Positions 41,547 through 53,468 of a stretch of 64,000 nucleotides of DNA are shown here, in pieces; the stretch's first letter is position 1; each line of letters opens with the position of its first letter. Origin of the DNA: Monosiga brevicollis MX1 (taxonomy: Eukaryota > Opisthokonta > Choanoflagellata > Craspedida > Salpingoecidae); the NCBI RefSeq assembly GCF_000002865.3, contig NW_001865039.1:2864108-2928107 (forward strand), read 5' to 3'. The notes beneath the pieces are model-generated. The model saw nothing but the letters and a program-made list of their open reading frames with translations, was not told the DNA's origin and searched no databases. A program made the position numbers and the translations under genes.

Positions 41547-44500
41547 CATAAAACCTGGGGCAGATGGACATTCTCGTGTCTGGTAGCGTGAAAGACTCGC
41601 CCTTCCACGCAATGTTGCAACCGCCAGATACCATCTCGTCAGAGACGGAGGCGACCGGTTTCTTGGGCAGTATTAACAAGGTATGTATATGGTGTCTTTT
41701 CGGCCAAAATATCGCTTTTATGCATGGCTGTACCTGCTGAGCGGCCCATCTATGCAAAGCCACTAACCTGCGCCCATCGCGTTGTATGCTTCAGCACTTG
41801 CCGGAGCTTTTAGCTGATCGCTATCACAAACCCATGATGCAAATTGTGAAGGAGTCTTTGCCTCCTACGTAAGAGTACCATCTCTGCCAAGTGCACATAT
41901 TCTTCCATGTGCAAGATAGCAGATGCGCACAATCTCACCTTGCTTCCGTCTCCCTTTACGTGCGTGTCCATAGCCTAAAGGATCACGACATTATGGTGGA
42001 CTATACTGTCCCTCTGCCCGTGGATGCCCATAACGAGTCCACGGGGCTTGGGCAATGTCGTCGCCCTTCTCTCTCAAATGGCGCCAAACTTGAACCCCCC
42101 ATCCGAATAGCCAGCATCTCCGAAACGGAGGTTTTCACTCCCGAGCCGAGCAGCGAAAGGACGCAGGAGCTAGAGAAGGCGACAGATACCCTTACACCAA
42201 GTCACGACGCCCACCTACGACGGGCAGCGTCTGTCAGCTCTTCAACATCGCGCAGCAGTCGACGTCTGCCCCGCACTCCATTGGGCTCGGGCGCTAACAC
42301 GACAACACACACTGCCAGCTATGTGGGCCCTCCCAAGTCGCCGCCAGCTCAAGCCCCGTCCCGGTTGGCATCAGAGTCGGGCTCGCAGACCGACTTTTCA
42401 AGGGATCTGCGCACCTTGAATCACAGCGCAAGCATGGACGACAAAGTAGAAATCCAGAGTGCACCCACGCCACCCGAAGGCACCATCCCAACTCATACGC
42501 GGCGTGGATCAGCCCCAGCTGTCTTGTCACATTACGAATACGACCAGGATGCCGTCGTCTGTGGGCGTCTGCCTTTTACGCTGCACAACACACCTGAGAT
42601 CATGGTCGAAGATGCGCACCAAGCCTTTCCTTCCAACTTGGTGCATCGCAATCAAAGTACGTCGGTAACATTTCTTGACTCGAAGCACTCGCAGAGCAGC
42701 AGCCACATGTGAGAAATGGCATCGATCATTCCCTGGTCACTTTTTGTTTTTTGCTGGCTTGCCCTTGGCACAGAAAAGCGCCGCACTTTGCGGCGAGAAC
42801 GAGCTAGTGCGCCTCAGAAGAAGTCACCGGTACGACGATGCGTGGCGTTGACGTTGGTCTTTTTTCGTTGTTTGGTTTGTTAATGTGCTCTCATTTCACA
42901 AAATTCACAATGCGGGGCTTGCCGCTTGTTTAGGATACATCGCAAGATTTTGATTCGGTGTTGGATGCCAAGCACTCGGCCACTGCAGAGGGCAAGGCCC
43001 TACCCAAACCTAAGACAGGGCGTGCCCTCGGGGGCTCAGGTCGTCGCCGACCGCCGGCACCGCCGTTACGGGATTTGCGGGCCAAATCCAGCCGACTGGA
43101 TGCTGTCACACTCAGCAACGCCATCATGACCAACAACGAGACAAGCCAGGCCAAATTTGCTGCTGCTCTCATGGAGGAATGTGCTCAAAAGGTTAGGTTT
43201 CATTCATTTCGACTGCTGTGCCGAGCGACCTCCCCCGTTGGCTGACTGCTGGTGCTCATCTTGCCTGCGCAACAGGTGAAAAAGATTGTTCTTGCCACGA
43301 TGGGGTCTGTCGTTGCCTCCTCTCTGGTAAGCATCTGCTCGTCATTTGCTCGTGCACTTCTAAACATCAAGTCGACGTCGCCTTGTCATCGTACGCGGGC
43401 ATGGTTCATCTTTCTGATTCGCAAAACTTGAATTGCCTTGCTGGTGTGGCTGTGTTGATCGATGCCAAAATTTGCAGGGTCATCAAGACAGTACTGTTGG
43501 ATTTGAAAACACCTTGATTGCTGGCTTGTGTGAGCTGCTGGAGCGTATGTGGAAGCATGGCCTGAAAAGCAAGGTCAGTCATATCAACAGGTGACTGCGC
43601 ATGCAGCTATACCTCGGCGTTCATGTCCTGTCTTAACGAGTGCAAATTTTGCTTTGTTGGGTGTTATGCTGCGCGGCTGCTGCAACGCAGGGCACCATCT
43701 GGACAATTGTGCGGCAATGCCCTCGCGCAACCCTGCCGGGCGAGGTGAGCCTTTCTTGGACTTGTGATATTTCCACGATTGCCCAGCTTACATTCGACAA
43801 CCTGTGTTTGCATCTTCTCTGGAAGGTCGCGCAAGCTTTGGATGAGGTGGCGGCATTCAAGTTTCTTCATTCTGACATCGGACGAGGTCGTGCATGGATA
43901 CGTTTGTGCCTCGAACGGAAGTGCCTCAGCGAGCACATGGAAGTTATCTTGAGGTGTGTCGGCAGGCACTGTAGCGGAACATGTTGCTATTGCCGTCGTC
44001 CGTTCTTTCTTCTTTCTGGCACCACAAAAGAAGAGGAAGAGACTGCGTGCGCTCTGTCTTTTTTCCTCTCCGCATAATCTTGGTCATGCCCCCGTCTTGT
44101 GCACAGCCATCAAGGTGTCATTGCGGCCAATTACAAACCGTACGCCTTCCTTTGCCATCCGGAGTACGTGGAGCAGCTGTTGTCGCATCTTCTGTCACTA
44201 AGCACCGTGGATGTGGCCGCCTTTACCGTCAATTATATACCTGCGGTCATCATTTACAAAGTCCGCATCGTGACGGAGAAGTACGTGATGGTGCCTTGGC
44301 GTCAAACACACACACTAGACTGCATGCCCCTTTTCTCACGGCGGTCTGCGCACAACTTGTGGACGGTGGGTATTGCTGGGGATTACACGCAGGGGATTTC
44401 GAGCCGGGACATCTGCCAACGTGTGCATTAACATCAAGGGAGATCACGAAGAGACGGTAAGCATCCCTGTGTGCAACTTGCTGGACTTAGCAAAAGGCCG

Positions 44501-46331
44501 CTGCCCGTCTCGCGGGTTGTGCGTGCCAGCCTCTTTTGACTGATTTGTATTGCTGGTGGTTGACAATAGGGACTCTTGGAGCGAGGCAAAGCACAGTCTT
44601 TTGCTGGGGGTGCTTCCCATGTCTTCGAAATTTCGCACAAAAATCTTGGACCCTTACAGGTTAGGGCTTGAGAAGCCATTCGGGACCACGGTGTTTCTGT
44701 CGCCATTTCCTGTCTTCCATACTTTTTTCGTGGAGGATTCATTCGTCATGGTGCTCGTGATGCCCGCAGTATGTCGAGCTCGGCCACGACGGCTCGGGCA
44801 TGAACGCATCTTGGACAGTTGATAAGTCAGTGCGAGGCCATGCTTCCGGCTGCCATATTGGCAAACCCGCCTCGTCCATGGGATGAGCTTTTGCTCATCC
44901 GCGATGCCATTGATAGGGTTGAAGTGACGAACCTTTTGACCAAGCGCATGAGCACCTTTTCTTGCCAAACACGCCTTCAATTCGAGCAGGCCAACAAGGG
45001 TCGCTTTCACACGAAACGCTTCTTCGTGGACAACCCCAATGCCATGGGTGAAGACCGACAAGCGATCAACACAAACGCGTCGCATCTCACCGCAGAGCAG
45101 CTGGCGAAGATTGACAACCTTTGGTGTGTGGCTCGATTGGCTGGGCCAGGAGTTGCATCGAAATGGCGGCGCCGTGTGTCTGGTTCTGCAATTCGTTTGG
45201 CCTGTAATGTACATGTGTATTCCCCTTCATCTTGTGAGGAGGTGCTCACATTCCCATCCGGTTGCCCCGTTTTTTTTTGTTCTGCCTCTGCTTATTGGCA
45301 ATGGCGCTTTCGTTTCCCCGTCTTTTCTCCAATAACCACATCTATAGTGAAGAGTTTGCAAACTCCATCAATGCGATCGTCAAGCACTTGTGGGAGCCGT
45401 CAGGGGAGGCTGGCAAATCACGCTCGCAACGACGGCCCTCGATGGCCACGCCAGAGCAAATGTTGGAGCGCGCAAGCCTGGTGCTAGGGGCTTCGCGGCT
45501 ATTGCTTGGTCAGACTGTTCTGCCCGAATCCTTGGCAAGTCGGCTGCAAGCAAACAGACCGGACGTGGCGTTGGGGCTGGCCACTGCTCTCCAAAAGCTA
45601 TTTCAGCATGGCTTCAAAAGCCGGACTTTGATTGGCCACGAGCGACACATCTGGGAATTCTGGCTTCGGTGCCAACACGAGGTTAGTCAACGAGCGTTGA
45701 CGAGCTGTGTCCCTCCTTCTCTCCGAGAGCCACCTTCCTCACAAAAAAAAAATAAAACAAACACGGCAATGATCACGATGGCAGGTGGGACGCGGGATGC
45801 TGGAGACTGACCCGGAGACGCAGTTATGTGCTGCCGTGACGTTTGCCAATGGGCAGGATTGGCCCCCTCAAGCCAAGTTTGAATGGTGAGTGGCCGTTCG
45901 CCGACGTCACCAGCTTGTAGATCATTTGCAGGCATCGCGGATGCTCACAATAAACTGGTCTTCAACGTACAAATAGGGTGGTTTGCGCTGGCGCTGCAAA
46001 ACGTTTGCTGCACGTCTGGCTGGCGCTGGCTAGCCATGAGGCGCGGCGATCCAGTCTCTATCACCCCTATGCGCTCCTACGCTCGCCTTCGCATGTGGAG
46101 ATGGTGCAGTCTATGCTGCGATATCTCGTCGAGTTTGACTTCAATCTTGGGGACCAACTCGTCTTTGTCCAGCGCAAGCGAACGCATGCAGGATGGACCC
46201 TGCTCAGCCTTCTTCCGCATCTTGTGGACAGCGACAGCGAGGACGACGACGCTACTGCTGAAACCTCTGGTCTGATGCAGCGCTTTTCAAGACACAATTT
46301 GAGCTCACACGAGAGCGGCTCTCCTCGATAA
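38826..46331 (+). CDS. DENND5A: DENN-domain Rab exchange factor with RUN and PLAT domains, DENND5 type
   Basis: About twenty exons match DENND5A/B (Rab6-interacting protein 1) in order. The N-terminal DENN part opens [16 protein letters not shown] and includes [41 protein letters not shown], and [18 protein letters not shown] with YIMGLHAD (40380-40470). DENND5-specific segments are [18 protein letters not shown] near 41307, [17 protein letters not shown] near 43510, and [19 protein letters not shown] (RUN1) near 43885. PLAT is marked by [14 protein letters not shown] near 44772. RUN2 is marked by [12 protein letters not shown] near 45358, LFQHGFKSR near 45600 and [13 protein letters not shown] near 45830. 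A Ser-rich linker lies at 41990-43160. The family activates Rab GTPases and links Rab6 and Rab11 traffic (family knowledge). One intron has a 44-bp T run at 41503-41546. The start at 38826 has a second ATG at once after it. Confidence 0.88.
41503..41546 (+). repeat. poly-T run, 44 bp, in DENND5-like intron
   Basis: Pure T run on the sense strand, about 20 bp before the acceptor of the exon that starts [11 protein letters not shown]. Confidence 0.9.
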
Positions 46332-46867
46332 ACCGTCCCCGTTGTGTAATCTCTCCTTTTGCGTCCTTGTGAGTGTTGGTTGAAAGGAGTTTTCAAATTT
46401 CACATCTGGATGTTCGCTACCCATGCTCAGTGGCAGCGTGAGACTGAAGTGGCTTCGGCGCTCCACTTCCACTGGCGGAAGGTGGTTTGTTGGTGTGCGT
46501 GGGATGCTTAACATGTAAACACGCAACCACGACTTGCCAGAGTCATCATAAGCAAAGTGATGGAACATAGAGAGAAAAGAGAGCATGGTCGTCACCTGTC
46601 GGTCTGAACTACTCTTGGCGAAGCCTGTTCGCTTCTTGATTTTTCAGGACTGGAGACGGACACGCTATAGCAATGCTGCTCTCCCCTCAACAAGATACAG
46701 GCCGCGCTGCACCCTCTTTCAAAAGAGCACATGCCTGCTCTGAAGAAAAATTTAAAAAAAAACAAGAAATTGTTTTGTCATCATCACATGGGTGATTCAC
46801 TTGCCTACTTGCTGCTTGCTGAGTCGGGGGACGGCGCTGTTTACCAACCGACTTTTCTCAACCAATC
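46332..46867. other. spacer between DENND5-like gene and OXA1L
   Basis: About 535 bp between same-strand genes. It has an A-rich patch near 46745-46770 and no supported coding segment. Confidence 0.4.
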
Positions 46868-48736
46868 ATGCTGGCTCAACGCTCGCTGGCCGTGGCGCGA
46901 CGCGCCGCCTGGAATGCGCCTCGCCCGGCTGCGCTCGGGGCTTGGGGTCTGCACCCGGTGCAGCGTGAGGAAGATCAGCGCATGAGCATGCCACTTGGCC
47001 GTCGCCATGTGTCTCAACTGGCCTGTTCGCCCGAGGTGGGGTCGCAACGATTCAGGATGCTAGCCCGAGCAGGAACTAGACTGTGGCTGGGGCTAGGCTG
47101 CCATGCGCGACCAGGTGCCTGTAGGGCTTCTCACCCCATTATCTTGTCCCTGGTTCTCACACCTAGACGCTGGAGACGCTAGCGCGCATCCCCCTCCACA
47201 TTGGTGATGTGCAAGCGGCTGGTCTTGGTAGCTTTGCCACGCCGGTGGGCCTGATTCAGAACTTGGTTGAGTTTAACACTGTGATGCTGGATGCACCTTG
47301 GGCCGTGGGCATCTGTGCCACCACCATCTTGATGCGCACGCTGATGCTGCCGCTGGTATTCGGCAGCATGCGGAACAACACCATTCTCATGAACATCCAG
47401 CCACAGCTGCAGCTGCATTCGCAGCGTATTCGCGAGTGTCAAACTCGCAATGATCACGACGGCGCTGCCCAGGCGGCCGCTAACCTCAACGGTCTCTTCA
47501 AGGAACACGGAGTGCATCCGCTCAAGGGTCTCCTGCCCCTCTTTGTACAAGCGCCAGTCTTCATTTCTTTCTTCATGGCCCTTCGCCAGATGGCGAATCT
47601 TCCGGTATGAGCTGCGATGGCGTGAGGTGCACCATCTTGTACAATGGCATTTCAAGAAGCAAAGACCGCATTGCTCAGCGTGGGGTCTTGTGCCGCTTTC
47701 CACAACCGTGCACGTCCTTTGACAGATTGAAAGCATGAAGACTGGTGGACTTTTGTGGTTCACGGACCTCACGGCTGCCGATCCCTACTATGTGTTGCCC
47801 GTCATCGCCAGCGCTACCATGCTGGCTACTATTGAGGTGGGTAGTTGCCTATGTGGGCGCCGGCGTTGATTTTCCGGACCAGATGGATTGGCCGTAGACC
47901 CACTTGAAGCTGCCTATCGGTCTTGCTCCTCGATCACCTTGCTTCTTGTGCCAGCACAAGATTCTCCGTGTCGTCATGCATAAAGGCACGATGTTGCTTC
48001 TGTCTTGTCCTCTCTCATACTGGGCTTGGCTTGGGAATGCCGCGTAGTTTGGCTCCGAAGGCGTCAAGCAGAACAATGTCATGATGAAGAACGTTTTCCG
48101 TGGCCTGTCCATCGTCCTGTTGCCCGTCACCATCAACCTGCCAACAGTATGTTTATGTCTATGAGCATGGTCGATGAGCAACAGCTTCATGGATTTCGAT
48201 GAGCGCCAGATGACTTTGCTCACCACTGTGAACTGGTTACTTTGCCTTTCACCTTGCGTTGCCTCAGGCCATCTTTGTTTACTGGTGCACGGCCAACATG
48301 TTCTCGCTCTCGCAAATGCTCATGTTGAAGATTCCCGGCCTGAAGAAGAGCCTTGGCATCCCCGAACAGATTCAGCACCCCACCCCTGCCGGTTCGCAGC
48401 AAGGCGGGTCTCCCAAGGGATTCATGGATGAAGTTGTTTCCGGCTTCAAGGTGTGCTGCGCTTGTCCTGGCCCAATGTGGCAGTGAAGGGTTAAATATTT
48501 TGCGTCTGTTGTCTGTGGCTGTGTGTCTGCGTTGATGCAAGGCCTGTCCGGTCGATTGATTGCCTTGGTCTTTTCTCAACTTGACTTGGCGTGTCAATTT
48601 CTAGGCGGCCGCTGGCAAGCAGGGCAACTCGGCGCCCGAAACCGTCTCGGTGCCTCCTCCGAGCAGCAACAGCACAATGACGGCATCGCCCAAGGCTGCG
48701 CGCACGCCACGCAGCAAACGTGCCGGCCGCCGCTAA
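46868..48736 (+). CDS. OXA1L: mitochondrial inner-membrane insertase OXA1
   Basis: YidC/Oxa1-family insertase that places proteins, including mitochondrially made ones, into the inner membrane (family knowledge). Six exons are seen: 46868 to about 47034, 47167-47604, 47726-47836, 48050-48147, 48268-48450, and 48605-48736. The N-terminus MLAQRSLAVARRAAW is Arg/Ala-rich, as expected of a mitochondrial presequence. Conserved parts include GICATTILMRTLMLPLVF, LFVQAPVFISFFMALRQM, GGLLWFTDLTAADPYYVLP, GLSIVLLPVTINLP and AIFVYWCTANMFSLSQML, giving the usual five membrane segments. The C-terminal matrix tail is basic (ARTPRSKRAGRR), consistent with the ribosome-binding tail of Oxa1. Frame is consistent across all introns. 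Converges with TFIIE beta, 202 bp between stops. Confidence 0.93.
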
Positions 48737-48938
48737 GTGGTGGATGAGAGGCATATGCTCTGCTCTGCCATTTCTCTTCTTTCGTTGGGGCTAGCTTGGC
48801 ACAGTGACTGCATTTTTCTGATGTTAAATTTTTGTATTTCGTTTTTTTCTTTTTTTTTTCGTTCTTCTCTGTTGCCTTTGCTTCGTTGATGGCGGACAAA
48901 ATGTTGAGACGGCTATTCACATTAAGGACAGGCAAACG

Positions 48939-49613
48939 CTATTTGTTGATCCGCGGCTTGGTGCCACTCTTCTTCTTGCGTTTCTTGGTCTTGGTGTTGA
49001 CCTGGGAAGACATGAAACATGGCGTTTGCAGACAAGGAGGCAACATGAAATTCGACCGGTTACAAGGAAAAATGACTGTGGGCTTGATTGACGGCTCACC
49101 TGGGGGGGAATGTGAACGCGGACGGGCTCAATTTTGTCTACGAGGCGAGCCGAAACCAATCCAGGGAGTCAAGTGAGAATGAGACACGGTCTTTGCTCAA
49201 CGCCATCACTTATCCACGGAATGCCATTGGCCGCGCAAGCCATGGAAGGTTGAGAGAAGCGTGTTGCAGATCGAAAGAACCGGCCGCACATTGCTTCAAA
49301 AAGGTTTGGATGTCATGATCCGGTTTCATGGGAATGGTGCGCCAACGACTCAAGAGCTCCGGGTCCATGGGAAGCTGTGCAAAGCACAAAGTGAGAGCCT
49401 TGTGTCAGCCTTCCAGTTTTGCGCCGCTGCCCATTTGTCACCATGGAATTGTCTCTTTGGAGAGAGTGACAGAAAGCAAATGACTGCTTACCTCAAGCGA
49501 GCTTTCGCGATGGAAGAGTACGGGCACGGCGGGATGCTGCTTGCGCATGACCTGGTACACCTCGCCTCGTGCGATAAGATTTTGGGCATCCGCCTTGGCG
49601 CCTTTGTAACAAC

Positions 49614-49674
<61 letters not shown>

Positions 49675-50167
49675 TCAAAGATAAGTTCGAGGACAAAGGT
49701 CCATGAGTGGGACGATACCGCACCGCTATCTCGTCAAGTCGCATGCCTCCGAGGCCCGACTCCCAGAACTTGCGCAGCTCGCGACGAAGGCCATCGAGGT
49801 CATGCACATCGTAAGGCGCCTTGTAACTGATGCGCTGGCCTTCAACAATGACACTACGATTGGGCTGTTCGAGCGCCTCGCGCAGTTTGGCCATATGCTC
49901 GGCAGGGCGAGGCCGCCCTTTCTCATCGACATCGGCACGGACGGCTTTGATGACCTAGGAGGAGGCAGTTTGGACAGGGTAAGGGCCGCGCCAAAGTTGG
50001 TACGGCGGAAGGCCAGGACACGGGCGAGATGGACGAACATCATCGTAATTGAGCTCCTCTTCTGCTGACTGGCTGACGTAGTCGGTCACAGCTTTGATAA
50101 TCAGGGGCATGAACACGCCCAAGTCGGCATCCGCCGACTTGGCACGCTTACTTGGAACAAACGCCAT
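48939..50167 (-). CDS. GTF2E2: general transcription factor TFIIE beta subunit
   Basis: Small subunit of TFIIE, which works with TFIIH at RNA polymerase II promoters (family knowledge). The start MAFVPSKRAKSADADLG is at 50167 and its exon ends NYDD. Exon 2 continues VIKAVRADVDEKG to VIVEGQRISYKAPYDVHD and GLGGMRLDEI, the second winged helix of TFIIE beta. After an intron with a 56-bp T run (sense), the next exon gives NLIARGEVYQVMRKQHP. Then LPMDPELLSRWRTIPMKPD and FLKQ join in phase 1 to a short exon at about 49125-49099 (KIEPVRVHIPPQ). The last exon is Lys-rich (VNTKTKKRKKKSGTKPR), ending at 48939, as in the human protein's basic tail. The exact junction between exon 2 and the NLIARGE exon is uncertain. 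Confidence 0.87.
49617..49672. repeat. poly-A (+) / poly-T (sense) run, 56 bp, in TFIIE beta intron
   Basis: Uninterrupted 56-bp homopolymer, reading T on the transcribed sense strand, directly upstream of the acceptor for the exon encoding NLIARGEVYQV. Confidence 0.93.
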
Positions 50168-50812
50168 CCTCTCCCATCCGTCCGGCACCCATTCAGCGGT
50201 GTGATGCGATCCAAAGTGCCCCCTACCCCCCCACCGAGCTCGTCCACTGAGACAGGAGAGAGAAAGGAAAAAAAAAAAAAAAAAAGTCGCGGTTCGTCAA
50301 GAAAATGCTGACAAGCTTCAAGAGCCTTAATGTCTGACAAATACACAAAAACGTCTGACAAATCGTGAACTTGTCAGATAAAATGTGGCGCTGAGGCGCG
50401 AAAAAGGAGCACACCATCTCATTCTTCTTCTGCGATCACCGAGGGGCCGTTGAGAGGTCGGTGCGCAGGCGTTGTGCTGGCGGCGGGGGAAGGCGTTGGG
50501 CTGAGGGATTGGGGCGCTGGTGGCGGGAAGTTGGAGGCCAGGGTTGTGATCATGTTTGTATCTGACCTTGGTCATTTGGTTTTTGCCAGCGTGTGCGACT
50601 TTTTTTCTGAGCATTGGCAATCAGTTTTTTTTTTTAATGTGAGCCCCCTACTCGACGATCCACGAACCATAACGGTGAGGCGGCGCCTTCTTCAACCGGA
50701 GCATGGATACCATTGCTTTGGGCAGCGGGCTGCATCAGAATTCTGCTCTGTTCGTCCGTGGGCGCGTTTGTCTCATATACACCTGGCTGCTGCAGAGCTG
50801 CCAACCAGAAGC
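50168..50812. promoter_or_regulatory. divergent region between TFIIE beta and ACMSD
   Basis: About 645 bp between head-to-head starts. It includes an A run near 50268-50285 and T runs near 50590-50637. An open stretch on the + strand before the ACMSD ATG is probably 5' UTR. Confidence 0.4.
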
Positions 50813-52492
50813 ATGGACGGTGTGAAAAAAGTTGACTTTCACACTCACATTCTCCCTCGCGAAATTCCCAACTGGAAGGAGGTGCGTTTGCGCCATGAGC
50901 AAATCGGAGCGAGCCGCCAGGCCGGGCAGGCGTGCAAACTCTTCCGACTTGCTCTCACGAGTCCCGCTGCCCGCAGGAATTTGGCTACGGTGGCTTTATT
51001 CGACTTGACCACCTGGAAAATGTCGGTCGATTTGTTCCCACTCGAGTGGCCTGCAAATGCCCTGCATGCCGGTCCATTGGCCGCCGTGTAGTTTTGCGTT
51101 CCTTGATCTGGTCTCATGGTTTGATTGAGGGGCTTTCTCTCTCTTCCTCTTACTTTGCCTCCTTCTTGCTTTGTGCAGGGAAACGCCAACATGATGAAGG
51201 ATGATGGCAAGTTTTTCCGCGAGATTGAACCCAACTGCTGGGACCCTGAGGTCCGGTTGAAAGAAATGGCAGAGACAGGTATGCATTGAATAGCCGATTC
51301 GCATCCAATGCGTGCATGCCCCTGTTTGGCAGAATGGTGGCTTACGAAGGACCGTCTCTTGGGTCTGGCGTGTAGGCGTTGACGTGCAGGTCATCTGCAC
51401 CGTGCCCGTCATGTTCAACTACCACGTACGGCCTCTCCGTGTGGTTGACCTCCGAATGCCTTTCTTCTTCGCTGCTTAACTGCTGTGTACACCGCGCCCT
51501 GATGACTCGACACACGGCTTGCCTCTGTTGTGTGATGTGTTTAGATTAAGGCCGCAGATGGCCTCAAGGTGGCACGCTTCCTCAACGACGACGTGGCCAA
51601 GACATGCGCAACATACCCTGACAAGTTTATTGGGCTGGGTACTTTGCCAATGCAGGTCCGTTACCTCGCCCTTCCCTTTGCTTCCCTTTTTTCCCTTTTT
51701 CTTTCTTTCTCTTGTTTGTCTTTGCCTGTTGACATACAAGGATGTCTCTTGGCGGGTAGGATCCAGCTTTGGCGGCCGAGGAGCTGCGGCGTTGTCGCAA
51801 CGAATTACACCTTGCCGGTGTGCAAGTTGGTGCGTTTTGAATGTATTTGGAGGTCCGACCTCCCCGTATGTGGGGCGTGGTGGCCGTGCTCATGGACGCA
51901 CATTGGCTTGGGCTCTCCGGATGCAGGGTCGCACATCAACAAGTGGAACCTTGACGCGAAGGAGCTTGAACCGTTTTGGACCGCCTGCGAGGAGACGGAC
52001 GCTGCCGTGCTGATTCATCCCTGGGATATGGAGCAGACGGGCCGTTACGCCGACTACTGGGCCCCGTGGCTTGTGGGCATGCCGGCAGAAACCACGCTGG
52101 CGATTATGACCATTCTGATGGGTGGGGTCTTGGAGCGCCATCCCAAGTTGAAGCTGTGCTTTGCACATGGCGGTGGGAGCTTTGCCTTTACTCTTGGGCG
52201 GATTCAGCATGGATACAACGTTCGGCCAGATTTGTGCGCAAAAAAATGCAAGAGGGACCCCCGCTCCTTTGTGGGGCAGTTTTGGGTCGATTCAGCCGTG
52301 CACGATGCGGATGCGTTAGCCTTTTTGGTCAAGATCATGGGCGAAGACCGCGTGATCATGGGCAGCGATTACCCCTTCCCCCTGGGCGAGCACCATCCTG
52401 GCAAGGAGATTGAGACGCACACCCAATTGGACGAAGCGCTCAAGAGCCGTCTCCTGGCGCGCAACTGCCTGCAGTTCTTGGGCAAGATCTAA
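50813..52492 (+). CDS. ACMSD: 2-amino-3-carboxymuconate-6-semialdehyde decarboxylase
   Basis: Amidohydrolase-fold, metal-dependent decarboxylase of the kynurenine pathway. It diverts aminocarboxymuconate semialdehyde away from quinolinate and NAD synthesis (family knowledge). The start MDGVKKVDFHTHILPREIP at 50813 contains the metal-binding His-x-His. The following exons read EFGYGGFIRLDHLEN, then GNANMMKDDGKFFREIEPN with CWDPEVRLKEMAETG. Next come VDVQVICTVPVMFNYH, then FIGLGTLPMQ, then DPALAAEELRRC to GVQVGSHINKW. The last exon (from about 51927) has VLIHPWDMEQTGRY, LVGMPAETTLAIMTILMGG, CFAHGGGSFAFTLGRIQHG and VIMGSDYPFPLGEHHPG, covering the remaining metal and catalytic residues. It looks complete at about 340 residues, near the usual family length. 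Seven exons join in frame. Confidence 0.94.
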
Positions 52493-53468
52493 ACCGTTGC
52501 AAAAAAATCTTGTCACGCTGATTCACAACACATTTGTTTCTATCTTGTGCCTTCATCTCTTGGCCGGGTTCTGTGTTGCTGCGATGGAGAGCCATCATCA
52601 TTCACAGTGTGTGTGTGTGTGTGTGTGTGTCAAGTGATTCCAATCGAGATCCGACTCTTTATTTTTGGGTGTATCCGCCATAAATAGGGAAAGGTCCTTC
52701 TGGAAGCCGATGACCCTAAATATAACATATTACTCTATTAATAGACCTACCTGGCCAAAGTTGGCCTCGGAGTTATGACCTTGTGCTTTTGATCGCTCTC
52801 TCGCTCGCGTCTTGTCCGCAGATTGGGCCCTTTGCTTGGTTTCGCTCTTTGTTTCAAGTTGTTTTGCTGCCTCCCACCTTGCGCGTTGTTGATCTGTCAC
52901 GCTCTCTCTCCTCTATTTTCTCTCTCTTCTTGCTCTCCTTGCTCTCTCTCTCTCTCTCTCTCTTTGGGGGCGCATGTCTATCATACCTGGGTGGATCCAA
53001 ACGAACGCACCCGCTTTGAACCTTGTTTCAAGCACAACCTTGCGCTTGTCCCCGCCATGAGCTGGTCTCCATCCATTTTTTACGCACCACCACCACCACT
53101 ACCACCACTTGATTGATTCACCTCTTGAGTTTTGTTTGTCGTCAATCCGCCCGTCCACCCCGTGCTGCTGCGCTGCCCTCGGCCTTGGGCTTTGTGGTTT
53201 TTCTGTCTTGTAAGAGTGCGCGATCTACATTATTACCAGTCTGAGCCTCTACCCTGCTCGTTGGCTGCCGCCCGCCTCGCCGCCTCGCCTCCTTGCGCCT
53301 TTTTGTTTTTTTTTATGTGTGTGTGTGTATCTAAAAATCTGACGGCCTGCACCAGTCCGAGTGACCTCGCGTGCATCTGATCCTTTCTGTATTTGAGTCC
53401 CTGTACATGTTCATAACAACCCTTCCACTTCCTTCGCACGCACGATTTGCTCCGCCATACCCAGCACC
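52493..53468. other. intergenic, about 1 kb, pyrimidine-rich
   Basis: Holds a TG run at about 52607-52631, an unusually AT-rich patch at about 52715-52745, and CT-rich stretches (52895-52965). No coding segment is supported. It probably contains the ACMSD 3' UTR and the promoter of the next gene. Confidence 0.5.

Noticed and set aside
49617-49672. Poly-A run as the tail of a retroelement
   Set aside because: No element body or target-site repeat is visible beside it, and it sits as a sense T run at a splice acceptor.
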